Shown in pieces: positions 1-10,213 of a stretch of DNA of 64,000 nt. The stretch is taken from assembly GCF_018383905.1 (NCBI RefSeq), contig NZ_JAGYWA010000009.1, forward strand, positions 94,605-158,604, written 5' to 3'. This DNA is from Flavobacterium branchiicola (GTDB taxonomy: Bacteria; Bacteroidota; Bacteroidia; Flavobacteriales; Flavobacteriaceae). The notes below the pieces were generated by a model, which worked only from the letters and a program-made list of their open reading frames with translations, made no database searches and had not been told where the DNA came from. The position numbers and the translations under genes are program-made. Position 1 is the stretch's first letter; each line of letters opens with the position of its first letter.

Positions 1-2
1 GA

Positions 3-494
3 TTAGAAACAGACCGAATATTAGGTGCAATTGATAATGTTTTGATTCATAATTATTATGAAAATGATTTTGATTTAAACATCGAGACTATTAGAGATAC
101 CTATCTGCAATATCTAAAAGAGAGAATGGAGCAGACACTTCCTTATGAAACAATGCGAGAGGATTTCAGAGATGCATCAGGAATTGATTTAGATGCTAAC
201 ATCATTGGATTTTTGAATTTTATTATTTCAGAAAATAGCCTTTCTAACATTGATTTACTTGAAAAAGTGACTACCATTTATACCAAATCAGATGCGTCTT
301 GTGAGGTGAGTTTGATTTGTAATCTATTCTCAAATGGCATCATTGTAAGGTTGATATCCAAGAAAGATTTTTATGAAAAAAACACAAGCTCTTTATCTCT
401 TGAAGCATACATTGAAGAGTTTGCAGCATTCATAAATAAAAAAAGCAAACAAAAAGAAGACAAGTCTAATAAGTTGCATAAGGAGAAAATGTAG
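3..494 (+). CDS. Nonribosomal peptide synthetase, C-terminal end only (atypical condensation-like domain)
   Basis: The reading frame is open from the left edge, so this is the 3' end of a longer gene and not a small protein starting at an internal TTG. About 160 residues are visible. They align almost without gaps to the last ~160 residues of the next synthetase; shared blocks include ILGxIDxVLI, YLQYL, IPYET/LPYET and REDF..ASGIDLD. This is the second half of a condensation-superfamily domain; the HHxxxD half lies outside the window. By analogy with its neighbour the missing part should contain A and T domains (inference). It ends about 70 bp before the next NRPS in the same direction, so the two are probably cotranscribed. 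The last ~25 residues are a Lys/Glu-rich tail that could be a docking segment. Confidence 0.85.
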   Translation, partial: LETDRILGAIDNVLIHNYYENDFDLNIETIRDTYLQYLKERMEQTLPYETMREDFRDASGIDLDANIIGFLNFIISENSLSNIDLLEKVTTIYTKSDASCEVSLICNLFSNGIIVRLISKKDFYEKNTSSLSLEAYIEEFAAFINKKSKQKEDKSNKLHKEKM

Positions 495-564
495 TTAAAC
501 TATTGAGCATTGAACAATGTGTTCCAAAAGAATAAATTATTAACCAGAAGAAAAATGTTTAACC

Positions 565-3500
565 ATGGAAGATTTAATCAAAAACCTGTTGAGAAGATTG
601 AGAGATAGTGATATTTATCTTAAAGTAAATTATAATGAGGAATTAGAAATTACGGTGAAACATGGAAAAATTCCTTCTGAATTAGTTCAGGAAATCAGGG
701 AACATAAACAAGATATCATTAGTTATCTGAAATCTGCTGAAAATCGGTCAGAAAACAAAATAGAGAAAGCCAGGCCTGCTGAAAGTTATGTAACCTCATC
801 GGCACAAAAATCATTGTGGATTGTTAGTCAGGACGAAATTGCTTCAATTGCTTATAATATTCCTTCATATAAATTATTGCAGGGCGTAAAAGATATAGCC
901 ATTTTAAAAAAAGCTATAAACGCAGTTATTGACAGACATGAGATTTTGAGAACTGTTTTTAAGAACGATGATCAAGGCGAATTGAAGCAATTCATTTTAG
1001 ATTTTAATGCATTGAATTTTAAAGCTCATCATATCGATTTGAGAGAAGAGGAAGAGCGTGAAAAAAGTGTATTTAAGTACATTCAAAATGATTCGTACCA
1101 ACCCTTTGATTTAGAAAAAGGGCCACTATTAAGAGTTGCTTTTTTGCAAATTTCGGAAGAGAGCTTTTATTTCTACTACAATTTGCATCACATAATAAGT
1201 GATGGCTGGTCTAATGCTATTTTAGAAAAAGAAGTGCTGGCTTTTTATAATTTCTATCTGGACGGTACGGCAATCAATTTGCCTGAATTAGAAACGCAAT
1301 ATAAAGATTATGCTGTCTGGGAAAATTCACTTTTTGAGAGTGGAAAAATGGAAAGCTATAAAAAGTTTTGGACAGATAAACTGGCAGGTGAATTACCACG
1401 TATTAATCTGCCTGCAAACAAACAAAGACCTAAGTTTAAAACCTATAACGGACATCAGTTTCAGGCATATATAGCTGCCGATGAATTAGCTGGAACAAAG
1501 AAATTACTTCAAAAAGAAGGGGGAACTTTATTTACATCTATTTTGGCAATATTAAAAATCCTGCTATACAAGTATACAAACGAAAGGGATATTACAATTG
1601 GATTTCCTATTGTCAACAGAGACGAGTTTAATTTGCAAAACCAAATTGGTTATTACATAAAACCATTGGCATTGCGTGATTATTTGTCTCCGGAAGATAC
1701 GTTTAGTACTTTTTATCAAAAACTAAAGAAAAATACTTTTTTGGCATTCAATAACAAACAGTATCCTTTTCAGGTTTTGGTAAACGATTTAAAATTAGAT
1801 TACGATCCTGCAAGAAATCCGTTATTCGACATTTCGCTTACTTTTCATAATATTTCATCAGAAAATCAATTTAATAAAAACTTTGATCATACAATAATTG
1901 ATGATCTGGGAGCAAGTAAGTGTAAGCAGGATATTGAATTTCATTTTCAGGAATTAGGAGACCATTTATCGTTCATGGTAAACTTTAATACAGATGTTTA
2001 TGAATCTGAAATGATTATTCGGTTCATGAAGCATTTTAAGCAAATTTTATCAACATTAGTAAACAATCCAGACAGCCCGATCGACGATTTAAATTATTTA
2101 ACCGAAGTAGAAAAATCGAAGCTAATACACGATTTTAATAATACAGCTGTTGACTATCCAAAAAATAATACCTTGATCAGTTTGTTTCAGCAACAAGTTA
2201 AAAACATTCCTGATACTATTGCTGTAGTTTTTGAAGACAAAGCACTAACGTATAGTGAGCTGGATTTACTTTCTGATCGTTTGGCATATAATCTGCAAGA
2301 AAATTATAATATTCAAAAAGGAGATTTTATTGGGGTGCAGTTAAACAGAAGTGAATGGTTTATTGTCTCAATTCTTGGAATATTAAAAGCTGGTGCTGTT
2401 TATGTACCTATTGACCCTCATTTACCGGCAGATAGAAAAGCATTTATTTTTGAAGATGCCGATTTAAAATTATTAATTACGGAGACCTTATTCATCTTTG
2501 ATTTAAATTTTTATGAAGGTCATGTTTTTTCTATAGATGTAGAATTTGATGGAACACTTGAGGTACATTATCAGCAACCAAAACTATCTCCTGATGATCT
2601 GGCTTATATAATTTATACTTCCGGATCTACAGGAAATCCTAAAGGCGTGGCTATTGAACATGCAGGAATTGTAAATACCATACTATCACAGATTGATATT
2701 TTTGAACTTAAAAATTGCAAGAACAGTTTGCAATTGGCGTCTTTTTCGTTCGATGCCTCGATTTCAGAAATATTTATCACGCTTTTGTCCGGTTCCAGTC
2801 TTTATGTATTAAACGACGAAACCCGAATGGATGTTAAATTATTCGAAAAATACATTATCGAAAATAAAATAGACATTGCTACTATAACGCCAGCTTATTT
2901 AAAGCTACTGGACATAAGCAGTTTAAAAGATTTAAAAGTTTTGATAAGTGCGGGCGAATCGGCCGTGTACGACAAAGTTGTAGAGTACTTACAATACGGG
3001 ACATTTTATAACGCATACGGACCAACGGAAACAAGTATATGTGCAACCATATTTAAAATAGAAAAAGATAGCAAACTAAACACAGTGAATATTCCTATTG
3101 GAAAACCCATTGCCAATACTGCCATTTATATTTTGAATGAATTCCTTTCACCATGTTCAATTAACGTTACGGGCGAAATTTATATTGGTGGAAATGGTTT
3201 GGCGAGAGGATATCTTAATCGTACTGATCTCACAAAAGAAAAGTTTATTCCAAATCCTTTTAAAGAAGGCGAATTGATGTATCGCTCAGGCGATTTAGGC
3301 AAATGGTTGCCAGATGGAAATGTTGAGTTTGCAGAAAGAGCAGACGATCAGGTAAAAATTCGTGGACATAGGATAGAATTAGGAGAAATAGAAAACAGTA
3401 TTTCGCAAATAAAAGGAATTAGTCATTCTGTAGTGGTTATAAGAGAAAACGAAGGCGATAAATTTCTCGTAGCCTACTATGTATTGAATGACGTTTTAGA

Positions 3501-5229
3501 CAAGAAAGAAATACAATCTCAATTGATTAAAGTACTACCTGATTATATGTTACCCAGCTATTATATTCAGTTAAATTCGATACCCTTGACCATAAATGGA
3601 AAGATCGATAAAAAAGCACTTCCGGCCGTTAAAGAAGATGATTTAATAAAAACAGCATATGTGCCTGCCACAACTACAGAAGAAAAGGTTTTGGCCGACG
3701 TTTGGAAACTAGTTCTTAAATGTGATACGATAGGTTTAAAAGATAATTTTTACAACTTGGGAGGTGATTCTATTAAAGCAATATCAATCGTTTCAAATCT
3801 CAAACAACAAGGTTATCTGTTAAAAATAGACTACTTATTAAAAAATCCAATACTGGAAGATTTATCAAAGTTAATATCGAAGAATTCGGTAGAAAAAAGT
3901 AGTTCAGAAAAACAAATCGTTGCCTCCGATCACGAGAAAATTTGGGAAATCGGGGATGTGATAGCCTTATCACCGAATCAAAAAAGATTTTATAAAATGA
4001 AGTATTCGGCAGTTAGCTTCAGCTTTACAATGCCCTATTTCAATGTATTTCAATTTGAAGAAAAATTCAGAATCTTTTTATCTCATTTTCCAAATCTTAC
4101 TATAAAATATGAAGAAAATGAAGATGGAGTTTTTCAAAGATATATAAGTGCCAATGAAACTAAAATTAAAATTTTGGTAAATAAGCCGGAAGTAAATGAT
4201 GAAAAGCAAATTTATAATACAGGAAAAGAATTTTTATTGGATAAACCATTTGATTTACTTCACGGAGAATTAATCAGAGCCTTTGTTGTTCCTGATGTTA
4301 GTAAACTCAAAGCGACAATTTTTGTAGCATTACATCACTCTCTTGCAGATGCTTATACAACAGATATACTTGTAGAACAAGCTGTGGCTTATTTTGAAAA
4401 AGATAGGGAGATTAAAAAATTTCATCATCCCTTTCAGTTTATTGCATTGCAGCAACAGTATCTAAATTCGGAAGAAGCATTCGAAAAAAGAATGTACCTG
4501 GTTGAAAACTTAGAAGATCAACGACTTTATAATCATGTTACTAAAGAAATTGAAAGAGAAGATTTTCTGGAGCAGGAAATGATTATTTCAGGACAGGAGT
4601 TTAAGAAAATACAAGAGTTTAGTAAAGATTTGAACCTTCCTGTGAGTGCAATTTTTAATGCATTTTTTCTAATGATCCTGAATAAGACGGGTAAAGAAGA
4701 TCAAAAATTGTATCAAATTTTGGTCAACAACAGAGAAAGGGAAGTAAAAGGTTTGCAAACAGAGAATATACTCGGAGTAATTGATGATGTTTTGATAGCA
4801 AACTATTTCAATAATGATTTTGATTTAAGTATCGAATTTATCAGAAATAATTATTTACAGTATTTAAATGACAGAATAGAACAGACAATTCCTTATGAAA
4901 CAATACGCGAGGATTTTAGGATTGCTTCGGGTATAGATTTAGACCGAAATGTTATTGGTTTTCTGAATTTTCTAATTTCTGAAACAGAGATTGATAATGT
5001 AGAGAATACAGAAAAAAGTACCATAAAAGAAACGAAAACGGATATAGGGTTTGATCTAAGTTTAGTTTGTAAACTCTTCTTAAATGGTATTACGGTAAAA
5101 TTAGTTTGTAAAAAACATTTTTATGATGAGAACAAAAATGTTTTATCACTTGAGCAATATGTTGAAGAATTCCTCAGTGTTTTAGCTGAAAATCAAAATA
5201 TTAATATAGCAGATCAATACAATAAATAA
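565..5229 (+). CDS. Nonribosomal peptide synthetase, TubC docking - C - A - T - atypical C-like domain
   Basis: One-module, 1554-residue NRPS. Residues 1-58 resemble a TubC N-terminal docking domain. The C domain (about 70-500) has an intact HHIISDG at 208-214. The A domain (about 515-1020) has TSGSTGNPKG from 685, NAYGPTETSICAT, YRSGDLGKW, IRGHRIELGEIE and NGKIDKKAL. The T domain has LGGDSI with the phosphopantetheine serine at 1069. Reading binding-pocket positions against GrsA-PheA gives DASTIAAICK, close to Phe (DAWTIAAICK) and Tyr (DASTVAAVCK) codes, so an aromatic substrate is inferred. The C-terminal domain (about 1125-1540) belongs to the condensation superfamily but has HHSLADA at 1257-1263, and where epimerases carry EGHGR it has VNNRE. 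The GGDSI form of the T domain is typical of carriers before epimerization domains, so that role is an open alternative. The TonB receptor starts 26 bp downstream. Confidence 0.95.
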   Translation: MEDLIKNLLRRLRDSDIYLKVNYNEELEITVKHGKIPSELVQEIREHKQDIISYLKSAENRSENKIEKARPAESYVTSSAQKSLWIVSQDEIASIAYNIPSYKLLQGVKDIAILKKAINAVIDRHEILRTVFKNDDQGELKQFILDFNALNFKAHHIDLREEEEREKSVFKYIQNDSYQPFDLEKGPLLRVAFLQISEESFYFYYNLHHIISDGWSNAILEKEVLAFYNFYLDGTAINLPELETQYKDYAVWENSLFESGKMESYKKFWTDKLAGELPRINLPANKQRPKFKTYNGHQFQAYIAADELAGTKKLLQKEGGTLFTSILAILKILLYKYTNERDITIGFPIVNRDEFNLQNQIGYYIKPLALRDYLSPEDTFSTFYQKLKKNTFLAFNNKQYPFQVLVNDLKLDYDPARNPLFDISLTFHNISSENQFNKNFDHTIIDDLGASKCKQDIEFHFQELGDHLSFMVNFNTDVYESEMIIRFMKHFKQILSTLVNNPDSPIDDLNYLTEVEKSKLIHDFNNTAVDYPKNNTLISLFQQQVKNIPDTIAVVFEDKALTYSELDLLSDRLAYNLQENYNIQKGDFIGVQLNRSEWFIVSILGILKAGAVYVPIDPHLPADRKAFIFEDADLKLLITETLFIFDLNFYEGHVFSIDVEFDGTLEVHYQQPKLSPDDLAYIIYTSGSTGNPKGVAIEHAGIVNTILSQIDIFELKNCKNSLQLASFSFDASISEIFITLLSGSSLYVLNDETRMDVKLFEKYIIENKIDIATITPAYLKLLDISSLKDLKVLISAGESAVYDKVVEYLQYGTFYNAYGPTETSICATIFKIEKDSKLNTVNIPIGKPIANTAIYILNEFLSPCSINVTGEIYIGGNGLARGYLNRTDLTKEKFIPNPFKEGELMYRSGDLGKWLPDGNVEFAERADDQVKIRGHRIELGEIENSISQIKGISHSVVVIRENEGDKFLVAYYVLNDVLDKKEIQSQLIKVLPDYMLPSYYIQLNSIPLTINGKIDKKALPAVKEDDLIKTAYVPATTTEEKVLADVWKLVLKCDTIGLKDNFYNLGGDSIKAISIVSNLKQQGYLLKIDYLLKNPILEDLSKLISKNSVEKSSSEKQIVASDHEKIWEIGDVIALSPNQKRFYKMKYSAVSFSFTMPYFNVFQFEEKFRIFLSHFPNLTIKYEENEDGVFQRYISANETKIKILVNKPEVNDEKQIYNTGKEFLLDKPFDLLHGELIRAFVVPDVSKLKATIFVALHHSLADAYTTDILVEQAVAYFEKDREIKKFHHPFQFIALQQQYLNSEEAFEKRMYLVENLEDQRLYNHVTKEIEREDFLEQEMIISGQEFKKIQEFSKDLNLPVSAIFNAFFLMILNKTGKEDQKLYQILVNNREREVKGLQTENILGVIDDVLIANYFNNDFDLSIEFIRNNYLQYLNDRIEQTIPYETIREDFRIASGIDLDRNVIGFLNFLISETEIDNVENTEKSTIKETKTDIGFDLSLVCKLFLNGITVKLVCKKHFYDENKNVLSLEQYVEEFLSVLAENQNINIADQYNK

Positions 5230-5255
5230 TAAAAAAGATTTACACAAATTAAAAA

Positions 5256-7646
5256 ATGAAAAGAATCATAATAACACTAATATTAATTATAAGCCCATTT
5301 TTTTGTATCGGACAAATAAAAATAAGTGGTAAGATCAAGGACGAAAAAGCTATGCTCGCATTTGTGGACATTGTTTTGACAAACGGTAAAAATCAAACCA
5401 TAAAACAAACACTTACCAATAGCAATGGTGATTTTGAAATTGAAGCAAAAGCCGAATCCTATACTTTGACAGTAAGTCATAGTAATTATTTGAGTTTTGT
5501 AAAAAAAATTGATTTAACAGAACCAATGGTTTTAGAACCAATAGTACTGGTAGAAAAAAGTACTTCTTTAGATGAGGTGGTGATTAATTCTTCTCCGACA
5601 AAAATTAGAAGAGAAGCTGATAAAACAGTCGTAAACATTGACCGAAGTCCAATTACCAGCACAGGAAATATTTTTGAAGCTTTAGGAAAAACCCCGGGCT
5701 TAGTGGTTAGAAATGATCAGATTTCTATGCTGGGAAAAAGTGGTGTAATGATATCTATAGACGGTAGAATGGTACAGCTTTCCGGAGAAGATTTAAGTAA
5801 TTTTTTAAAATCATTGCCAGCAAGTGATATCAAGGAAGTTGAGGTAATCACGAATCCTTCTGCCAAATATGAAGCACAAGGAAATAGCGGTGTTATTAAT
5901 ATCATTTATAAAAAGATCAAAAAAGATACCTGGAGTGATAGCATGTCATTAGTAGAGAATCAGGCAAAATACGGATGGAGAACCTTTAGAAATAACTTTA
6001 GTTATCAAAAAGATAAATTAAGTTTTCTTATAAGCGGAGTGTACAATTCCGGATCATTTTACAGAGAAGAAAGAACAACAATTGATTTTGTAGATAGTCC
6101 TCTAAAATTAATAAGTAAATCTAAGGAAAAGAAGAATGATTTTTCTACCCGATTACTGCTGGATTATGACTTTACTAAAAACACAAGAGTTGGTGTACAA
6201 TATTTACGTATGGTTGTTATTCCTACCACAACTGATGATGTTAAAACAACGTTTTTTGACAAGAATCAGCAAATAACAAATTACTTAATAGGAAACGTAG
6301 ATACTAAGGATGATAAAAACAACTCGATATTTAATTTCTATGTAGATCAGAAGTTAGATACGTTAGGCAAAAAGATTGTCTTTAATTTTGATATTCTGGA
6401 TTATAATACAAAAAGAGAAAATAGTATTTTGTCTAATAACTACAGTCCTGACGGAGAATTTTTAAACATTGATTTTTCTAACACAGGAAATTCTTTTCAG
6501 GATGTCAGCAATTACAGTGGAAAAATTGATGTAGAATTTCCAATAGAATGGGTTAAGCTTTCGTATGGTGGTAAAGCGAGTTTTAGTAAAACCAATTACC
6601 AGTTGTATAATTACAATACCATAAGCGGAACACCTGTTTTAAATCCTTTGCAATCCAATCAGTTTGACTTTGATGAAAATATTCAGTCTGTTTATGTAAA
6701 TGGTTCTAAAAAGTTTAATGAAAGATGGGAAGCGCAATTAGGATTACGCTCTGAATTTACACAAACCAAAGGTGTTTCTTTAGATGCATTTCCGCCGGAA
6801 TATGAAAATAAGTACGCAAAATTATTCCCTACGCTTTATTTGTTATTTGCCCAAAATGAAAATAACACTTATATAGTAAATTATGGAAAAAGAATAAACA
6901 GACCTGGTTACAGACAATTAAATCCGGCACGTTATTTTATTAATAGTCAGGTATCTGCAATTGGTAATCCATACTTATTACCATCTTACAGTAATAACAT
7001 AGAATTATCGCATACTTATAAAAGTAATTTGTCTACCAAAATTTCATTTAGCGCTACTACAAATTCATATAGTGTAATTCCCGAAGTTAATAAAGTGACC
7101 AATGAACAGACCATTATATTTAAAAACTTTTTTAATGAATATAATTATTCATTGACAGAAAGTTATCAATGGGACATCACTAATTGGTTAAAAACCGACA
7201 GTAATATATTTATAAATTATAGTACTGCAAAGAAAACAGATCCTGCTGTAGATGTAGAGCTTCTGAATGGTTTTGAATTTCGTGCACAAATTAATAATGT
7301 TATAAATTTCAATAAATCAAAGTCTATCGTAGGCGAGGTCAATTTTTGGTATGATTCGGCCTATAATAATGTCTTATTTCATTATTCAGCATCAAGTTCA
7401 TTAGATATGGCAGTTGCATTTAAGTCATTGGTAAAAAACATGAATTTAACCGTGGGGGTAAATGACTTATTCAATTCAAGCCCAAGCTATGCTTATTCAA
7501 CAGTAAATGGTATCAATCAAAGCTTTATCTCTTATCCAAGTAATCGCTATTTCAAAGTATCACTGTCTTACAATTTTGGAAACGACAAAGTTTCTAAAAA
7601 AGACAGAAATTTTGGTAACGAAGAAATAAGAAGAAGAAGTAACTAA
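5256..7646 (+). CDS. TonB-dependent outer-membrane receptor (outer membrane beta-barrel family)
   Basis: 796-residue outer-membrane protein. It has a signal peptide (cleavage probably near CIGQ, residue 20), a carboxypeptidase-regulatory-like domain (about 21-95), a plug domain (about 105-220, with LDEVVINS, a plug-like ISIDGR and NPSAKYEAQGNSGVINI) and a long barrel with many aromatic beta strands ending in SYNFGND. It matches the smaller flavobacterial beta-barrel TonB receptors rather than the ~1000-residue SusC type. It lies between an NRPS and its thioesterase with 26 and 12 bp gaps, so it is surely part of the cluster. Likely role (inference): TonB-driven uptake of the exported peptide or its metal complex, as siderophore receptors do. 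Nothing in the sequence identifies the ligand. Confidence 0.93.
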   Translation: MKRIIITLILIISPFFCIGQIKISGKIKDEKAMLAFVDIVLTNGKNQTIKQTLTNSNGDFEIEAKAESYTLTVSHSNYLSFVKKIDLTEPMVLEPIVLVEKSTSLDEVVINSSPTKIRREADKTVVNIDRSPITSTGNIFEALGKTPGLVVRNDQISMLGKSGVMISIDGRMVQLSGEDLSNFLKSLPASDIKEVEVITNPSAKYEAQGNSGVINIIYKKIKKDTWSDSMSLVENQAKYGWRTFRNNFSYQKDKLSFLISGVYNSGSFYREERTTIDFVDSPLKLISKSKEKKNDFSTRLLLDYDFTKNTRVGVQYLRMVVIPTTTDDVKTTFFDKNQQITNYLIGNVDTKDDKNNSIFNFYVDQKLDTLGKKIVFNFDILDYNTKRENSILSNNYSPDGEFLNIDFSNTGNSFQDVSNYSGKIDVEFPIEWVKLSYGGKASFSKTNYQLYNYNTISGTPVLNPLQSNQFDFDENIQSVYVNGSKKFNERWEAQLGLRSEFTQTKGVSLDAFPPEYENKYAKLFPTLYLLFAQNENNTYIVNYGKRINRPGYRQLNPARYFINSQVSAIGNPYLLPSYSNNIELSHTYKSNLSTKISFSATTNSYSVIPEVNKVTNEQTIIFKNFFNEYNYSLTESYQWDITNWLKTDSNIFINYSTAKKTDPAVDVELLNGFEFRAQINNVINFNKSKSIVGEVNFWYDSAYNNVLFHYSASSSLDMAVAFKSLVKNMNLTVGVNDLFNSSPSYAYSTVNGINQSFISYPSNRYFKVSLSYNFGNDKVSKKDRNFGNEEIRRRSN

Positions 7647-7658
7647 AAATTAATAAGC

Positions 7659-8399
7659 ATGGAAAATAGAGTAAATAAATTTCAATTGTTTTTGCTTCAT
7701 TTTGCAGGAGGAAGTTCCTATTCTTTTGATTTTTTAAAGAAAGAGTTTGATGCGGATATCGAATTCATTGCACTTGAATTGCCGGGCAGAGGAAAAAGAT
7801 TTGAGGAAAAATTACTAAAATCAAAACAATTGGCAATCGCTGATTATTGCAAACAGATCATTAGTTTAAGTAATGGATCTCCCTTTATAATTTATGGGCA
7901 TAGTATGGGAGCTTCATTAGGATTACGAGTGGTTTCAGAACTTGAGCGTGCCGGCTATTATCCAAAGCGACTGATTGTTACCGGAAATGCTGGCCCCGGT
8001 GTACAAAAAAAAGAAAATGTTATACGCTATTTGTTAGATGATTTTCACTTTAAGGAAGAACTAAGAAACTTAGGTGGAATTCCTGAAGAAGTACTGACAA
8101 ATACAGTTTTATATGATTTTTTTGCGCCTATAATGCGTGCAGATTTTGAATGTATTGAAAAAAAAACTACTGCTTCAGAAAATAAGAATAACGCTAAACT
8201 GCAAACCCCGATATATGCCATGATGGGATCTGAAGAAGAATGCTGCAACGAGATCACAAACTGGAGGAATTTTACCAGTGCTAGTTTTGAATATAAAATT
8301 TTAAAAGGGAATCATTTTTTTATTTATAACCATGTAAAGGAATTAACAACCCTGATAAAAAAATCGTTTTTAACAGAAATGCACTTTCAGGAATTGTAA
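7659..8399 (+). CDS. Type II thioesterase (alpha/beta hydrolase) of the NRPS cluster
   Basis: 246 residues, the usual size of stand-alone type II thioesterases that remove misprimed or stalled acyl groups from carrier domains. Visible family marks are FLLHFAGGSSYSF near the N-terminus, LELPGRGKRFEE, the nucleophile elbow GHSMG with Ser82, and a C-terminal GNHFFIYNH with the likely catalytic His219. The position where the family usually has the acid (GxxD) reads GSEEE, so the acid may be Glu or lie elsewhere. There is no signal peptide, so it is cytoplasmic. It starts 12 bp after the TonB receptor. As the only thioesterase seen in the cluster it could also help release the product, but its size and lack of fusion fit editing better. 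Confidence 0.93.
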   Translation: MENRVNKFQLFLLHFAGGSSYSFDFLKKEFDADIEFIALELPGRGKRFEEKLLKSKQLAIADYCKQIISLSNGSPFIIYGHSMGASLGLRVVSELERAGYYPKRLIVTGNAGPGVQKKENVIRYLLDDFHFKEELRNLGGIPEEVLTNTVLYDFFAPIMRADFECIEKKTTASENKNNAKLQTPIYAMMGSEEECCNEITNWRNFTSASFEYKILKGNHFFIYNHVKELTTLIKKSFLTEMHFQEL

Positions 8400-8496
8400 A
8401 GAAGAATACCTTTTTTATCAAAATAAAACCAGCTAACAAGTCAATTAATATTTAGAGTATCAAATTTAAAAATCAAATTATTTAATAAAATCAGAA

Positions 8497-10131
8497 ATGT
8501 TAAAAATAAAAAAAAGACAGATAATCTATTTACTGCTGTATGCCGTACCAAATACCTTATTGACATTTGCAATCGTGTACATTATTAATAATGTAATGGC
8601 AGGAAATAAAGCTTTTTTAAATGGCTACATGGGAATTGTTTTTACGGCTGTTCTTGTTTACACCTACTTACTGAATATTATTTTTCAGAAAAAATTAAAT
8701 GAGTTTTCTTTTGATATGTTATATCAAAATGAGAAAAATATTTTTAAGAAAATTTTGAGCGTTCCGTTGCTAAAACTCGAACAATTTGGCTCGCAGCGAT
8801 TTTATACCGTTGTCGAAGATTTAAGAACATTTTCTCTGCTTCCGTACACGGTTACACATACAATAAATTCATTGCTAATGCTTGTTTTGTGTTTGATATA
8901 CATGTTTACATTATCGTTTGTTTCGGCATTAATAGTAGTGGCCTTAATCGTGTTGGTTGGAGCATGTTATTTTATAGTAATGAACACAATGTCTAAACGT
9001 GTCAATCAATTAAGAGAATACAATGATGGTTATTACAAATCTGTTGATGATGTTATTAGAGGATTTAAAGAGTTGAAAATTAACCTGATAAGAAGAGAAA
9101 ATCTAATGAATAAATTTATTGTTCCTAACAGAGATGCAGCTATGAATCTTGATTTTAATATAAATTATGTCTTTCTCTCCATTAATTTAATCAGTCAATA
9201 TGGATTGTATTTTGTTGTATCGGTTATTTTATTTGTCTTACCGGCTTTTGATTTACTTTCAAGAGAAGATGTTATTGCCTATGTAGTTATAATTCTTTTT
9301 ATCTCTGGACCTATTAATAATATTATCAATTTGCAGCAATTATATACACGTTTTTTTGTTGCAAATACAAGGATTTCAAAGTTCATGAAAGATTTTGAAG
9401 TTCCCGAAGATAATACGCCAACTGAGCCACAAACTAACAATGATTTTGAATCATTGCATTTTAATGACATTGGTTTTGCTTATCCCAATGCAGATAGTGA
9501 TTCTTTATTTAAACTAGGCCCTATAAATCTAAACATCCAGAAAGGAGAAACCATTTTTGTAGTAGGAGGAAACGGGTCAGGTAAAAGTACTTTTATTAAC
9601 GTTCTTACAGGTTTGTATCCACCATCAGAAGGTAAAATAACGATCAATAACCATTATCAGGAAATTGATTCAATGAGTTTTCAGGATTTAGTTGCGGCCG
9701 TATTTACAGACAACCATTTGTTTTCTAAAAACTACGATAACTATACTTTAGAAAATAATAGTCACTACACGGGTTTATTAGAAACAATGGAATTAGATAA
9801 GGTCGTTGTAGATGATAAAGATGAATCTGTTAGAAGGAAATTCTCTAAAGGGCAAAGTAAGCGTATGTCCCTGATATTTGCTTTACTGGAAAACCGGCCA
9901 ATTTTGGTTCTCGACGAATGGGCGGCAGATCAGGATCCTCATTTCAGAAAATATTTTTATGAAGAACTACTGCCAAAATTTAAAGAAGCAGGTAAAACCA
10001 TAGTTGCCGTAACCCATGATGATGCCTATTTTCATCTGGCAGACAGAATCATAAAATTTGATTACGGTACTATTGTCAAGGATATAAAAACTACTTCTAA
10101 AGAAGAATTGACAGAAAATTTCTGGGTATAG
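8497..10131 (+). CDS. Cyclic-peptide export ABC transporter, fused membrane and ATPase domains (SyrD/PvdE type)
   Basis: 544-residue half-transporter for export of nonribosomal peptides across the inner membrane. The N-terminal ~300 residues hold about six membrane segments (for example 10-30, 45-60, 125-165 and 225-285). The ATPase domain follows, with Walker A GGNGSGKST, Walker B ILVLDEWAADQDPHFR, and an H-loop VAVTHDD. The signature motif is degenerate (FSKGQ instead of LSGGQ). The DEWAADQDP block and FSKGQ are characteristic of the SyrD/PvdE family, which also exports pyoverdine precursors. It is probably a homodimer. It lies between the thioesterase and the second NRPS in the same direction. 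The 97-bp upstream gap is among the largest in the cluster and could hold an internal promoter, although I see no clear one. Confidence 0.94.
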   Translation: MLKIKKRQIIYLLLYAVPNTLLTFAIVYIINNVMAGNKAFLNGYMGIVFTAVLVYTYLLNIIFQKKLNEFSFDMLYQNEKNIFKKILSVPLLKLEQFGSQRFYTVVEDLRTFSLLPYTVTHTINSLLMLVLCLIYMFTLSFVSALIVVALIVLVGACYFIVMNTMSKRVNQLREYNDGYYKSVDDVIRGFKELKINLIRRENLMNKFIVPNRDAAMNLDFNINYVFLSINLISQYGLYFVVSVILFVLPAFDLLSREDVIAYVVIILFISGPINNIINLQQLYTRFFVANTRISKFMKDFEVPEDNTPTEPQTNNDFESLHFNDIGFAYPNADSDSLFKLGPINLNIQKGETIFVVGGNGSGKSTFINVLTGLYPPSEGKITINNHYQEIDSMSFQDLVAAVFTDNHLFSKNYDNYTLENNSHYTGLLETMELDKVVVDDKDESVRRKFSKGQSKRMSLIFALLENRPILVLDEWAADQDPHFRKYFYEELLPKFKEAGKTIVAVTHDDAYFHLADRIIKFDYGTIVKDIKTTSKEELTENFWV

Positions 10132-10213
10132 TTTTCTATCGATAATAATCTAAAAAGGCTTTTAAAGGCTAAGCTTTTGATCACTTAATTCCTTAATTTC
10201 TAGTATTCAAAAA

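Noticed and set aside
3900..5229. Canonical epimerization domain at the end of the first complete NRPS
   Set aside because: The GGDSI carrier suggests it, but the HHxxxDG and EGHGR motifs are both altered, so I call it atypical rather than E.
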